DNA of 64,000 nucleotides, taken from assembly GCA_023548195.1 (NCBI GenBank), contig JAJHZJ010000028.1, forward strand, positions 310,001 to 374,000, given 5' to 3'. The position numbers and the translations under genes were made by a program. Origin of the DNA: Bettongia penicillata ogilbyi. Taxonomy: Eukaryota; Chordata; Mammalia; Diprotodontia; Potoroidae. How positions within the stretch are numbered: the first letter of the stretch is position 1; the number at the start of each line of letters is the position of its first letter. Positions 1 to 11,604 of this stretch are shown in pieces. The notes under the pieces are model-generated. The model did not search any database and was not told where the DNA came from. It was given only the letters and a program-made list of their open reading frames with translations.

Positions 1-377
1 AGGTATGTGCCTAAAAGTACCTAGAGTTCCTTTCATCCAGTTATCCTTGCCTTTCATTTTAGAGTCAGTTCTACTACTAGAGAAGAATATAGTATAGAAA
101 ATGGCACTTGTGTTTTTCACTTAGTCCTAAAAATTGTAGGTATAATATGCATCTAGCCAGGAATGGAGTACACTTTAACAGCATCTGTTAAAATTTATTT
201 TCCTTAAAGTGATTCATATAATTTTGGACATAACCAAAATAGAAATGTGTTTTGCTTGAGTATAACTATTTGTTACAAGGTATTTATTATTATTATTATT
301 GTTGTTGTTGTTGTTGGAAGAGGGAAGGAGGAGGAAATAATAAGATTTTGTCAATTAAAAATAAAAAAAAAAAATAA
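1..377. other. Unassigned AT-rich sequence with a small ATT/GTT microsatellite
   Basis: No gene or recognisable transposon is visible. A short trinucleotide run lies at about 283-316, ATT repeats passing into GTT repeats, followed by a purine-rich stretch. An A-rich run at 362-374 directly precedes the SINE that starts near 378. Confidence 0.5.
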
Positions 378-512
378 CCTAGGGACAGTTAGGTGGAATA
401 GTGGATAGATCACCAGCCCTGGAGTTAGAAATATCTGAGTTCAAATCTGACCTCAGACACTGGTTGTCTGACCCTGGGGGTGGGGCACTTAACCCTGATA
501 ACCTCAAAAAAA
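378..512 (+). repeat. tRNA-headed marsupial SINE (MAR1/SINE1-like)
   Basis: The head reads like a tRNA-derived Pol III promoter. An A-box-like segment (TAGGTGG...GTGGATAGA) lies near 390-410 and a B-box, GAGTTCAAATC, at 437-447. The body continues with the 'CCTCAGACACT' and 'CACTTAACCC' phrases typical of this family. It is short and ends in an A-rich stretch near 505-512. The family name is from general knowledge; the tRNA-like boxes are seen in the sequence. Confidence 0.75.
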
Positions 513-944
513 TTCTAAACAAATGCACCTTGTGCCCAGAAATTCTAATGAATGTATTTACATATATTGACAAACAAATATAACACATATATGTGTATAT
601 TTCACACTCACACACACACATACACTGACAATGAATAATATTTGAGCATTATTGCTGTGGGTCATTTTAAAAAGGAAAATCACCAACATGAAGCAAATTT
701 ATGGGAAAAACTGGCATTAAGTAGACTAGGAAGGAGTGCACATTAATTTATTTAGGGGTTATAGTAAATTTTAGCGAAAAGGCAAATTTGCAAATGTAGA
801 ATCTTTGAATAATAAAGATGAACTATCTTTCTACCTACAAATACCTATCTATAACGATATGTATGTATAGATACATTAAATACACATGCATGCATTGATT
901 CATCCTTAAGATTAGATCCACAACTGCATATGTCATTGAATGAG
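513..944. other. Unassigned AT-rich sequence
   Basis: I see no gene and no repeat that I can name. A short CA-rich run lies near 605-627. Confidence 0.4.
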
Positions 945-1165
945 TATTTGCTAGTGTTCTTCAGTCATTCAGCCCTGTCTGACTCTCTGGTATGACCGTA
1001 GCATCGCAATACTGTCCAACATGGATGAGGATATTGTTTGACATTTCCTTCTCCAGGAGATTGAAGCAAACAGATTAAGTGGTAAGTTTCTGAGGCTGAA
1101 TTTGAGCTCTGGTCTTCCTGAAACCAGGCCCAACACTCTATTTGTTGAACTAATAGAGACTTAAG
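945..1165 (-). repeat. RTE-tailed SINE, antisense
   Basis: Read on the minus strand, a tRNA-like head (from about 1160 downward, with a degenerate B box near 1110) is followed by a body phrase resembling 'GAAGGAAATG' and an RTE/BovB-type 3' tail (the 'GTCAGACAGGGCTGAATGACTGAA' type of motif, split here over 955-985). Marsupial genomes carry SINEs whose 3' ends match RTE LINEs and are mobilised by them. It abuts the LTR-like sequence starting near 1166, so it may have truncated that LTR. Confidence 0.7.
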
Positions 1166-1470
1166 AGTGACAGAGAGAGAGAGAGAGAGAGACAGAGAAA
1201 CAGAGACAAAGAGAGAGCAGGTAGAGAATAGAAGAGCAGCTAGCATGAGTGACAGAGAGAGTGATTTTGTCTAAGGGAATTTGTGGTGAGGATTAATGGA
1301 GGGAAGGCTTGGGGATTGCTATGCTCCATACATTGAGAATGTATGTAGATATCCTTGTTTCTATGATGGATTTGGCTTTCTGGTATTTGAATAAACATTT
1401 TGGTTTTGTCTTTGAGGAAGAGAGTCTATGTTTTGCGAATTTACCCTGGAAATACACATGAGCACTACAA
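1166..1470 (+). mobile_element. ERV 5' LTR, partial
   Basis: This segment repeats the sequence at about 3770-4107 in the same orientation. Shared features in order are a GA-rich block, a 'CAGCTAGCAT' segment, 'ATTTTGTCTAAGGGA', a 'CTTTCTGGTATYTGAATAAA' poly(A)-signal region near 1377-1393, and 'GAATTTACCCTGGAAATA'. Two diverged direct repeats of this kind flanking retroviral remnants are what LTRs look like. The U3 part is missing, apparently cut by the upstream SINE. Confidence 0.7.
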
Positions 1471-3587
1471 AGAATGGCAAGGATGATTGTGAGATATGAA
1501 GTCTCTACTCAGAGATAGGAAGGCTCTAGAGAAGGAAATGAGCATCCCAGGATGGGAGGATTTACCTCATTCCTTCTTGGCAAGAAATGGGCTAAAAGCA
1601 CAGGACTTCATGAAAACTGGGAACCAAGGCTACAGAAGGGAGAACCTAGAGATTTAGAAAGATGTTTGCAAGCAATATCAATAGAACCAGGGAAGAAATT
1701 ATAGGAACATGTGTATTGAGAATGGACATTGTTAACAAGCTAATGTATTCTATGTAAAAGTAGAGGGGAATTGCTGGAGGAAAAGATTCAATTGATAAAA
1801 GATTTTCAAGAGAAGTTTTCTATGCTACAGCATCCAAAAATTCCTTTAGAAGAGTAAGCTAAAGAGTATCAGGTCATAACAGAAAAGACAGTTGTCACAG
1901 TGGGTCAGAAAATAAAAAGAAGGGGAAAGTAAACAACAGGAAAATTAATACAACCCTTGCATTTGAGGGGCCTGATTGAGGCCAAGACACCTGGGAGAGA
2001 GATGCATGGGAGGAAAATGAAACAAAATTAGATGATGAGGCTTCTAGGAATGTGGGTGTATGTCCAATATTATGAAGGAAGCAGGAGACCCAGGGTAGCC
2101 ACACAGCATTTGAGGAATGAGAATTAACTGAGAATTTTACTCAGCAGGAAGTCACTAAGTCAATTCACTCCAAAACTGGGAGAATTCTTAGTATATTGGA
2201 TGGTGAGAATCAGTGATGAAGGAGATGGAGGATTATGGATAGATAACATAGATTGTTTGAAATTCATAGGTTTAGAATCAATTTGTATAACAAGCTTTTA
2301 GGGACTACCATATTCAATGTTGTAACAATGTAATTAATCTGTTAGCTTTAGCTGCCTTGGGATGCATTAAGCAATATCCCACTGACTCTATGTGGTCCAA
2401 TGGTGATAGACCCTTGTATTTACTTAGAGACTATATGAGAAAGTTAAAGGAAGACATAATGAAAATTGAAATAATGGTCAGAGACTCCAAGGCTTATCAT
2501 AGCACTCCCTTAACAGTGTCTCATAGGAATATAATAGTGAAATCTGCTCCTCTTGCTTATAAGCACCTGATTCTAACTCTACTAATTAGAGAAATAGGGC
2601 ATTCTGTTTTGGACATGCTGGAAAAGATTTCAGTTAGGTGACAGGAGAATGGGGAAAAGTTGATTTTCCTCAGGGATCAAGAGTAAAGACCCAGCAGATT
2701 CAAAGTCAGAATAGATTAACAAGGAAAGAATTGCTTGTTGCTTTATTAAGAGCAGGGTTAGATTTTGGAAGAATAGATGACTTTCCAACTAATGAATCAT
2801 ATAAGATATAACAAGAAAAAGGAATTACTACCAGACATAATATTGAAGTGAAACCTCCCCCCAGAGATCCTGTTGAATCCTTGTATCCAAGTTTGTCACC
2901 CATGCAGGGAGAATAGGAAATTGGCCAAGCCCCATCGCAGATTAAAGAAATACACAGACAGAATTACAGATATCATAATAGTTTAATCAGATACTGGAAA
3001 AATGGATCAATTACTGTAATTAGGGCATTAATAGATACTAGGGCAGAGGTCTCTCATATATGGAAACCCTTTAGTAAAGAAGATAAGAATTATTGCAGTT
3101 CCAATGGATTCATGAACTCCAGAAACACAGCTGATGCCATAGTTACCCTGCTTCTGATTATTATCTCCTTATTCTTTTTGAGCTTTCTTTGTTCAGCCTG
3201 TTTGCTTGATTTGTCTCTCCTGCAGACTTAGTGACCTCCACTTGTAGAAGACTGGCTGCTTAAGCTGTATATGACCCTCTGTCCAAGACACTTCACTCTT
3301 GTATCTAACATTGACCAAACTCCGGATACTGGCTAAAAAACTGAATCCTTGAATGGGACCTTGCAAGGCAGGGACAGTTCTACATCTAATCTTGGCAGGA
3401 AGGAGTTATTAAAGAAATTACCCCAAGAAATTTGGGTTCCCATTCATAAGGGTGGAATGATGGGCTCCTTGTGCTCAACCTGCACCCTAAGATGTGTTCT
3501 GTGTGTTAATTTTGTGTTATCTCTTTGATCTCTGTTATATTGTTGTGAAATTATGTTGATACCAGTTATCCCCAAACTTCCATTGAC
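1471..3587 (+). mobile_element. Internal region of a decayed endogenous retrovirus
   Basis: This lies between the two LTR copies. At only about 2.1 kb, most of a retroviral genome is missing. Most frames are closed. The only segments with recognisable coding character are the gag/pro-like frame at 2357-3231 (separate entry). Purine-rich sequence with a GGGG core immediately before 3588 could be the polypurine tract. A few TTAG/GA-rich stretches at 1500-2300 could be leader or gag remnants, but I cannot assign them. Confidence 0.6.
2357..3231 (+). pseudogene. ERV gag/protease remnant
   Basis: An open segment at 2357-2641 sits where gag would be expected but has no motif I can name. Further on, one frame running to the TAG at 3229-3231 contains a proline-rich stretch near 2850-2900 and, at 3025-3060, an aspartic-protease active-site-like motif ALIDTRAEVS. 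Retroviral proteases have D-T/S-G; here the glycine is arginine, so the site is broken. The frame is also interrupted by stops near 2810 and 2918. Past the protease motif the same frame encodes a 22-residue hydrophobic run (3142-3207) followed by cysteines, which resembles a membrane anchor and would fit an internal pro-to-env deletion. That last step is inference. Nothing here is functional. Confidence 0.55.
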
Positions 3588-4107
3588 CTATTAAAGGACA
3601 CAAAAGATTTTGGGGCCAAATGTAATGGCAAGGGAATTTGAAAATCTTTCCTTCCCCTTAAAAGTCCATATGACCTGCTTTGAGCTCTGGCCCATCCCCC
3701 AGGTTGAGTCACATAGAGCTGATGGTAGGAGGAGGCTTGCTGAATGGGTACAGTAGGAAGGGTACAGCAGCAAGAGAGAGGGAAGTATAGTGAAGAGAAA
3801 AAGAGAGAGAGAAAGAGAGAAAGAGAGAAGGCATAGCAGAGAACAGCTAGCATAAATGAGAGAGGGAATAATTTTGTCTAAGGGAGCTTGGGGAGGCCTA
3901 ATGGAAGGAAAGCTTGGATATGGACATGCTCCCTGCATTGATAATGTGCATAGAAATCCTTGTTACTAAGATGGATTTGAATTTCTGGTATCTGAATAAA
4001 TATTTTGATTTAGTCTTTGAAGAAAAGAGTCTATATTTTGTGAATTTACCCTGGAAATATATATGCATATCCATAGGGGCTGCTGTGGGTATCATATTGG
4101 CACTGCA
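3588..4107 (+). mobile_element. ERV 3' LTR
   Basis: It starts TGTAATGG after a G-rich purine tract and ends ...GGCACTGCA, so it has TG...CA ends. It contains the same GA-rich block, AATAAA signal (near 3994) and downstream region as the partial copy at 1166-1470. A related, more diverged LTR lies at 50200-50630 and shares the 'TGACCTGCTT', 'GCTGAATG' and 'TTTCTGG' blocks. Divergence from the 5' copy is substantial by eye, which indicates an old insertion. Confidence 0.7.
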
Positions 4108-4269
4108 ATAAGATACATGAAGAAAGCATCAGGATGGATGAACCAGGTCAGAAGAAATTTGGAGATAAATCAAACCTGGCATTTTTGTTATTGAGTTATA
4201 CTATAGAAAAGTTGGACAGAAAGAAGAAACAGTCAAGGTGTACAGAAAGCATATCCCAGGAATTAATAG

Positions 4270-5262
4270 AGTAGTACTTTTTCAATTAAGTAGATAAATA
4301 CTACAACTCTTTCTCCAACATAAGAGAAGGAACCAATAATTTATTCTCAGAGAGAATTACAAAATATAAAATAGATAATTTTGATTATCTTATAGTAAAA
4401 TGTTTTTCTGCAAAAATGCAATCAAGAAAAGAAGGAAAATAGAAAGCTGGGAAACAATCTTTACAGCATGTGTATCTGACAAAGCACTTATTTCTCAAAT
4501 ATATAAGGTATTGAGTTAAATTTATAAGAATTCAAGCCATTCCCCAATTTAGAAATTTTCAAAGCATATGAACTGGCGGGTGAAGAAATCAAAGCTATCT
4601 AAAAGCATGTGAAGAAGTACTGTAAATAACTCTGAATTAGAGAAATGTAAATTAAAACAATTCTGAGAAACCACCTCACATCAATGTTGGCTAATATAAC
4701 AATACAGGAAAATGAGAAACATCGGAGAGGATGTTGTAAACTTGGGATACTGATAAATTGTTTGTGGAGTTTTGAACTGATCCAACCATTCTGAAGATTA
4801 ATTTGGTACTATATCAAAGGGCAAACTAATTGTATGTGTGTACCTTTTCATCTAGCAATAACACTAGTAGATCTGTATCCCAAAAAGATCAACAAAAAGG
4901 TAAAAGGAACTAAAAGGTAAAAGGCAAAAATATTTATAGAAGTCCTTTTTGTGGTAGCAAAATATTGAAAATTGAGGGAATGCTTATCAGTTGTGGAATA
5001 GCTGAACAAGCTATGACATATAGAAGTAATGGAATATTATTATGCAAAAATAGATGATGAACAGCCATATTTCAGAAAATCCTGGAGAGACTTGTATGAA
5101 CTGATGAAAATGAAATAAACAGAACAAGGAAAACATTATGTACAGTAGCAGCAACAGGGAGAGAGAGAGGAAGAGAAATCTGGAACTAAAAATCTCATAA
5201 AAATGAATGCTAAAATTTTTTGACATGTAACTGGGGAAAAATAAAATATTATTAAACTTAAA
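4270..5262 (+). mobile_element. LINE-1 3' fragment (ORF2 C-terminus plus 3' end)
   Basis: The order of phrases is that of the mammalian L1 ORF2 C-terminal coding region: 'AGAAAGCTGGGAAACAATCTT' region near 4441-4465, then the 'AGAGAAATG.AAATTAAAACAA' segment (4638-4660), 'GAGAGGATGTTG' (4724-4735), 'ATCCCAAAAAGAT' (4876-4890), and 'ATGGAATATTATTATGCAA' (5029-5048). A matching sequence occurs at 62160-62730. All frames are closed. The 5' end is truncated, as is usual for L1. It ends in an A/T-rich tail near 5262. Confidence 0.85.
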
Positions 5263-5559
5263 AAATAATTTATTCTCTTATGCTACTGATAATTTTAGCC
5301 TTCAAAAAGTGGGGGAACTAATTCAGTCAAATTGTGTGGATTTGATTCCACCCAACAAGTAGAAATTCTTCTGGGGATAGAGGAAATGATAAAGAAGAAA
5401 AGTCAATCCACTCATAGAAGTACATTTTTGCAAATTTGTAGAAACTAGATTACAACATGAGGAATGAGAGAGAACATTCTGCAGTTTAAAAGGGGAAGTC
5501 AGTCTCATAGTACTAGGAAGAACTCACGAATGAGAAACGATTACATTAAGGTTTACCTT

Positions 5560-5745
5560 AAAATTTGGAAAATGACTTAGAGTCCAATTGTTCCAGACCC
5601 TCAGGTTACAAATGAGAAACTGTCATGCAGGAACATAAACTAATTTCTCAAAAGTCATAGAACTAGAACATAGCAAATCTGGGATTTGATCATACTCTAA
5701 TTTAGACATGTAGCATAATTTCTACTATATTATATGGTATCAAAA
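5560..5745 (-). repeat. MIR-like SINE, antisense
   Basis: In order, the plus strand shows 'ACAAATGAGAAACTG', 'CATAGAACTAGAACATAGCAAATCTGGGATTTGA' in broken form, and 'AATTTCTACTAT'. This is the reverse-complement layout of MIR (deletion of bases relative to the consensus is visible). It is an old copy, and the assignment is from the phrase order only. Confidence 0.55.
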
Positions 5746-5889
5746 AGCACTGATAGTTGCCAGCGAATTTAGAAAATTCAACGGTAGCCACTGAATTGGA
5801 TGAGATCAGTTCATGTTTCAATCTTAAAGACAGGCAATGATAAGGAATGCCCAAATCACCAAATAATTGTCTTCATTTCATTTACCAAA

Positions 5890-6990
5890 AAGGTAGTTTA
5901 AGATTCTGCTGCAATACAATGTGAACTAAGAATTATCAGAACTCCAGTCTATTTTTTGAAGAGGCAGAGTAACTAGAGACCAAATTGCCAATGTTTGCTG
6001 AATTATGGAGAAACAAAGGACTACCAGAAAAACCTTTGCTTCTGTTTTATTGATTACACTAAAGGCTTTGACTGTGTGAATCACAACAAAATGTGACAAG
6101 TTCTCAAAATGATGGTAATAATAGATCTTTTCTCCTGCAGAAACTGTAGGTGGGCCAAGAAGAACCAGTTAGAACTCAGAGTGTAAAAATTGATTGGTTT
6201 AAGATTGGACAAGGAATATGAAAATGCTGTATGTTGTCACCATATTCATCTAACTTATATGCAGAGTACATCATACAAAATGTCAGCCTAAATGAACCAA
6301 AAGCTGAAATTAAGATTACTGGGGAAAATATCAGCAATCTCAGATACGTAGATGATACGACTCTTGGGGAGACAGTAAAGAGAAATTAAGAAACCTCTTG
6401 ATGAAGGTGAAAAAAAAAGAATGTAAAGTCTTGCTTGAAGCTTAAAATAAAAAAATGATCTTAACAGCTGATCCCATCACTTCCTGGCAAATAGAGGGAG
6501 AAGAAATGAAAAAAGTTGCTTATTGAAAAGAAAGCTATGCCAAATCTGAACAGTATACTAAAAAAAGCAGAGACAACCCCTTTCCAGCAAAGACCTACAT
6601 AGTCAAAGCCATGTTTTTTCCAGTAGTAATGTTTGACTTTGAGAGGTATAAAATTGATGATTGCTAACTGTGTTGCTGGAGAAGATTTTGGACAGTCAAT
6701 ATTTAAAGAAATTAATTAAGGCTACTCATTGGAAGGTCAAATACTGAAGCTGAAGCTTAAATATTTTGTCTACATAATAAGAAATCAGGACTCACTGGAA
6801 AGGACCCCATGGTTGGGAAAGATGGAAAGCAAAAGGAAAAGGGGATGATGAGGATTAAATGCATAAATAGTGTTATACAAACAGTCAACATGAACTTGGA
6901 CAAACTTCAAGAGAGTTGAAAAGACCTAGTTGCTATGTTCTATGTAGTCATAAAGAGTTGGACATGATTTAATGACTGAAAACCAAGTTT
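5890..6990 (+). mobile_element. RTE/BovB-type LINE remnant with reverse-transcriptase motifs
   Basis: The translation shows RT motif A as FIDYTKGFDCVNH (about 6046-6084) and, in another frame, the catalytic box as R-YVDD-TTL (YVDD at 6345-6356, usually YADD). The upstream region matches the RTE segment 'GAGACCAAATTGCCAA' (5977-5992). The 3' end carries the 'AAGAGTTGGACATGATTTAATGACTGAA' type tail near 6953-6980, the sequence shared with RTE-tailed SINEs. The frame change between motif A and the YVDD box plus many stops make it non-functional. The 5' part (endonuclease) is absent. Such elements supply the machinery for the RTE-tailed SINEs in this window. Confidence 0.85.
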
Positions 6991-7525
6991 TCTGAAGAGA
7001 CTGATGTGCATAGAGGAGAAATTAATCTACAAATTTATAATACATTTTTTAAAACATTTGAAGACTTCTAGAAAGACTAACTTCTGACCAAAAATAAAAT
7101 CTTGCAAGTGTACAAAGAATTGTTCAAAAGTAAGTAAAACTATCAAAAGGAAAGAAATTCATGACAGAAAAGAATATGATTGCCACACTGATTTTAGGAA
7201 AGGCAACGGCAAAGGTATGGAACGTCTCCTCTCCTAATGCTTTTCACTTTGATCTCTTCCAACAATAGGTCTTTGGCCTCATGAAAAGCAGCTGATGAAC
7301 TTTTTTTTAAGAAATGAGAAAAGGAATGATCCCTTTTGCCTAATAAAAAACCAATCTGGGAGGGAAAGACCCTCAGAGTTTCTGGCCAAAACACAAATTT
7401 TACTATTTACATTCATTCTGAGCCATCAGAGCCCAAAAAATGATCACTATGTGATGTTTAGTCTGGGACCTATTGTTCATCAACCAATGAGAGCTAATGT
7501 GAATTGGATTTAGGGCATGGTCTTT
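6991..7525. other. Unassigned sequence
   Basis: I recognise no gene or repeat between the RTE remnant and the RPL19 pseudogene. Confidence 0.4.
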
Positions 7526-7538
7526 AAGAAAAAAATCT

Positions 7539-8258
7539 ACTCTCTCCTTTCCTTTTCCACCCTGTGGCTGCAGCCATGAGTATGCTTAGTCTTCAGAAGA
7601 GACTTGCCTCTAGGGTCCTTAGATACAGAAAGAAGAAAAGTATGGCTTGACCTCAATGAGACCAATGAAATTGCCAATGTCAATTCCTGTCAGCAGATCA
7701 GGAAGCTGATTAAAGATGGGCTTATCATCCGAAAGCTTGCTACTCTGCACTCTTGTGCCAGATGCTGGAAAAAACCCTGACTCAACAGAAGGGAAGGCAC
7801 ATGGGTATTGGTAACAGAAAGGGTACTACCAATGCTCGTATGCCTGAGAAGGTGACCTAGATAAGGCAAATGAGGATTCTGCACCATCTGCTCCAAAGAT
7901 ATCATGAATCCAAAAAGATTGACCCCATATGCCACAGTCTGTACTTGAAGGTGAAGAGAAATGTGTTCAATAATAAGTGAGTCTTCATGGAGCACATTCA
8001 TAAACTGAAGGCAGACAAGGTATGGAAGAAGCTCCTGACTGACCAGGCTGAAGCTCATCAGTCCAAGACTAAGGAAGTATGAAAGCATCAGGAAGAGTGT
8101 CTGCAGGGTAAGAAAGAGGAGATCATCAAGATTTTGTCCAAGGAGGAGGGTACTAAGAAATGATCCACCCCATCTCCTCTGTACATAGTATCCTTATATT
8201 TGACCTAAGTAATAAAACTTGACAGGCTGTCAGTCAAAAAAAATTAAAAATGTAAAAA
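7539..8258 (+). pseudogene. RPL19: RPL19 processed pseudogene
   Basis: A retrocopy of the mRNA for 60S ribosomal protein L19. It includes a pyrimidine-rich 5' UTR (7540-7575), the start codon at 7576, all coding blocks in order with no introns, the stop at 8161-8163, a short 3' UTR with AATAAA (8210-8215) and an A-rich tail from about 8236. Recognisable blocks include [49 protein letters not shown] and KKEEIIKILSKEE. It is dead: a 1-base insertion occurs near 7640, further small indels near 7770-7790, and in-frame stops at the codons after V-T (near 7858), N-K (near 7977) and E-V (near 8079). The coding span is 588 nt against the normal 591. Possible A-rich target duplications are at 7526-7538 and about 8260-8272. 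Confidence 0.95.
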
Positions 8259-8274
8259 AAAGAAAGAAATCTCT

Positions 8275-10725
8275 CCAGGTTTCAGCCATCAAAATTGACA
8301 TTCCTTTGGGCAGAGCACCCACAGGTAAGGGCATGATATTTCCTGTGGACAGAGGGAGAGAAAGGAGAGCCAGAAGGAGACGAGATTATAGGCAATCAAC
8401 AGGAATTGACCAATTGGGTCTCCAGTGGGGCAGCTTGGATGAATCACAGTTTGTTGTTTTTCCTTCATGCTTGAAGTGGACCATAACCATGGCATCAAGA
8501 AGATGATACCATGACTTGCAAATGAATTGGAACATCATCAGCCTCACTTTCTTCTTTAGAACTGTCTGAGTCCAGCAGCAAGAAACAGATCAGAACAACA
8601 GGAAATGGCCCCCTAAATAATATAGAAGAGTTAGTGGGAAGGAATGTCAAACAGCAGTAAATATTCAGCTGAGGTTTTAAAGGAGGTATCTATACTGCAT
8701 AAAACAAGCTTAATTTCATGACTTTCTCTAGGTATGCTCAGCACTACAAAGCAAGAAGAGAATTATTACCTAGGGATGAGAATTAGTGGTAAAGGTACAG
8801 AAGAAGGTCAGGAGAGTGAGAAATTATAAAATAGTGGCTAATGAAATATTAGATTAGCATACCATAAATTCAGAGCTGAGTATGGTTTATTTAACTTAGG
8901 GGGAGATGGATTAGTGATTAGAGCACAATCAAGGGTCTAGATGACATCACTAGGGGAAATAGAACCAGATTTTTGTGAGAGATTATAATTGTAATTTAAT
9001 GTTATGGTGGGCGGGAGGAAGAATTAAAGATATTGTCACCCATTAATAGGTCTCAATATCTTTTGTTAATTTCCAGTGAGGCACGGAGTCAGAAGGTCTT
9101 GCCGTCAGGCTCTGAAAAGTGTATAAATACTCTGAGGTGAAGTTTTGTTCTAGGGCTAACTCATTCGAAGTGTTTGTTTGGACAGATGAAACTGTGGGTA
9201 GCTGTGAAGCAGTTCTCAGATTTTGAAAAAACATATATTGGTGCTTCTCTCCCTGGTACCTATGTATGTTTTGTTGAGGCTATGTGGTTAGGTATAGTGG
9301 AAGAGGATCAGAGAAAGATCTCCTATGTGGATGGAATGAAGATTGACATCTTCAACTAAAGAAAGAGGAAGTGTTCTTATGAGATATTCCCATCTCCCCA
9401 TTTTCCTTGGTAATATCATAGTTAATAAATAAGTTGTCTCTCAGTATCTCCAGTTCCTCCTTGGTGGGAGAGAGAGAGAATATAATCGGTGAAGTGCAAG
9501 GCATGAGTGTGGGGGGAAAGGGGGAATTTATTATTTCCCATATTGGAATGTTCCAGAAAAAAAGAAAAATGTCTCTAAATATGAAGGAGTGATTAAGGGG
9601 AATGGGAATCTCAAAATATTATTTTTGAAAGAGCTTGGGAAAAGAGAGTTGAGCACATGAATGAAGATTTGGGTTTAGAATTATGCTAAATTCACCTACG
9701 AAAGAGATGAAGATGGAGATAAGAAAAAGTGGCAGCAGTTAAACAGAAAGTGCATGCTTAAGAAGAAATGACTATGAAATAAAAGTTATATTTGGCCAAT
9801 TATTATAAAATAGGACATGAAAGGAGAGAATAAAAATTTCAGAAAGACAGAAGGGATGAAGACTGAGTAAGGAAAGCAAGAGTTAAGGACTGGGATCAGA
9901 AAAAATTAGAGATTATTTGTGTTAATCACTTTCCTTTAATTTCTCTCCATCTTTTTTGTTTTTTTGTTATGGGAAATGATGGAAGGAAGAAAAAGAAACA
10001 AAAACACTTAAACATGTTGCAGAAGGAGAATACAGTTAATAATTATGACTGAATGTTGGTGGAATGAATTTACCCATGAAATAGAAGAGGAGTAATATAA
10101 TGAATTAGAAAGCAGGATTCCAGCATAAGGTTTTGTCAAGGTATCAAGATTCAAAAATGTTTAAAAATAGGCATTGGAACAGAATGCATTATGCCTCACA
10201 TGAATTTCAAAAGTAGGGGAAGAATTAAGACAAGTCAAAAGTACAAATAGAATATGGATAAAAGAGATAAACAAGAAAATACCATTATGTTTGAAATGAA
10301 AATAGTTATTTTATATTTGTACATAAAACACGTTTATATATTTACATATGTACATATGTATACATTGCTGAATTCTAAAACATCTAATTACTTTAAAATA
10401 AATCTCAGAGAAAACTACTGAGAAATAGAAACAAATGTACACTAATTGAGGCAGTCAGGTGGTCCTTTAAAAATAAAAAAAAATTAAAAATGAACAAGAA
10501 AATTAAGAAGATAAAAAGAATTTAAGAAAAGTTAAGTATAATAGATTTTTAGTGATTATCAAATATGATTCAGAAGTTTAAATAAAAGTAGAAATATTAA
10601 ACTTATCCTTAGTGACAACAAATAAAATTAAAATCATTAAAGTGCATTTGAAATAAAACTTTAAAACTAAAGTGGATCATAATTTATATAACTCCAAGAC
10701 ATGGGTTAATAAAAATATAAAGCAT
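8275..10725. other. Unassigned 2.45-kb stretch, possible decayed LTR around 9.0-9.45 kb
   Basis: There is no gene or confident repeat. At 9121-9129 a TATA-like TATAAATAC lies upstream of 'GTTCTAGGGCTAACTCATTCGAAG', and an AATAAA lies at 9424-9429. The spacing is compatible with a degenerate LTR, but I cannot show paired ends or a second copy. A short GA run is at about 9470-9480. The 10.3-10.6 kb part is very AT-rich. Confidence 0.3.
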
Positions 10726-10729
10726 GGGA

Positions 10730-11009
10730 ACATTCAGTCAATAAGAAACACTGTGGATACAAAGATAGGTAAACAGCAACCACTTCACTAGCAGCTATGG
10801 TGGCTAGGAAAGGCCTCCTGAAGAAGACAGACTTTGAATAAAATCTCCAACAATTCAGAATAACAAAACATCAGGTTGAAGGGGAAGAGGGTATGAGGCA
10901 CAGATTACAGACAATGAGAAATATGAAAATAGGTGATAGAATTTAGGGTCTAAGGAAATGTAAGTTAGCTACTGTACTTAGATTATAAGATATGTAAGAA
11001 AAAGTAAAT

Positions 11010-11082
<73 letters not shown>

Positions 11083-11600
11083 AGAATTAAAGAATAGACC
11101 AAGTCATGAAGAATTTTTAATTTCAAACAAGAGATGTTATAATTCATTTCTATAGAAATAAAGAAAATGTTTCTAGAGCTGGTTGAAAAGTAGATCTTGT
11201 TAGCTGAGGAAATCAGTTGAGGTGGGGAGTGGGGAGAGATGACACTGGGAGAACAGTTAGGAAAATATTGTTGAAGTCCTACTGAGCTGTGAAGGAGGCC
11301 TCAACTACAGTTGTGGTTGTGACTAGTCACAAAATGGCAAAGATAAAATGTATTTTCGGGTAGGGAATGAGAGTATAAAGTGAGATTTTTTTTTAAATTA
11401 TGGGTTAGCCATGGAAATATTTGTAGGTAACAGAGATGGAACCAGTAAACAGGGAAATATTGAAGATAAGACAGATTTTTGGAGATATCAGGGAAAATTT
11501 GCAGATGATGAGAAAGAATAGGATCAATGGTGCAAATAAAGGCATGAGCCATAGCTAGGAGAAGAAATACCTGTCCATCCACAGCCAGAGTAAAAGATTA
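10730..11600 (-). mobile_element. LINE-2 fragment, antisense, split by a GA microsatellite
   Basis: On the plus strand the segment reads as the reverse complement of an L2 3' region: 'CTGTGGATACAAAGATAGGTAAACA' (10751-10775), a 'GAAGGCCTCCTGAAGAAGACAGACTTTGAA' block (broken, 10809-10840), and later 'ACCAAGTCATGAAGAATTT'. The same order is found in the larger L2 copy at 45.2 kb. The GA repeat at 11012-11079 lies within it. All frames are closed. Confidence 0.65.
11012..11079. repeat. (GA)34 microsatellite
   Basis: An uninterrupted 68-bp dinucleotide run lying inside old L2 sequence. It is likely polymorphic. Confidence 0.95.
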
Positions 11601-11604
11601 CAGA

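Noticed and set aside
9043..9359. A TATA-like motif and short open frames at 9.0-9.4 kb as a promoter and small gene
   Set aside because: There is no coding similarity and no partner LTR. The evidence is too weak beyond a remark in the interval entry.
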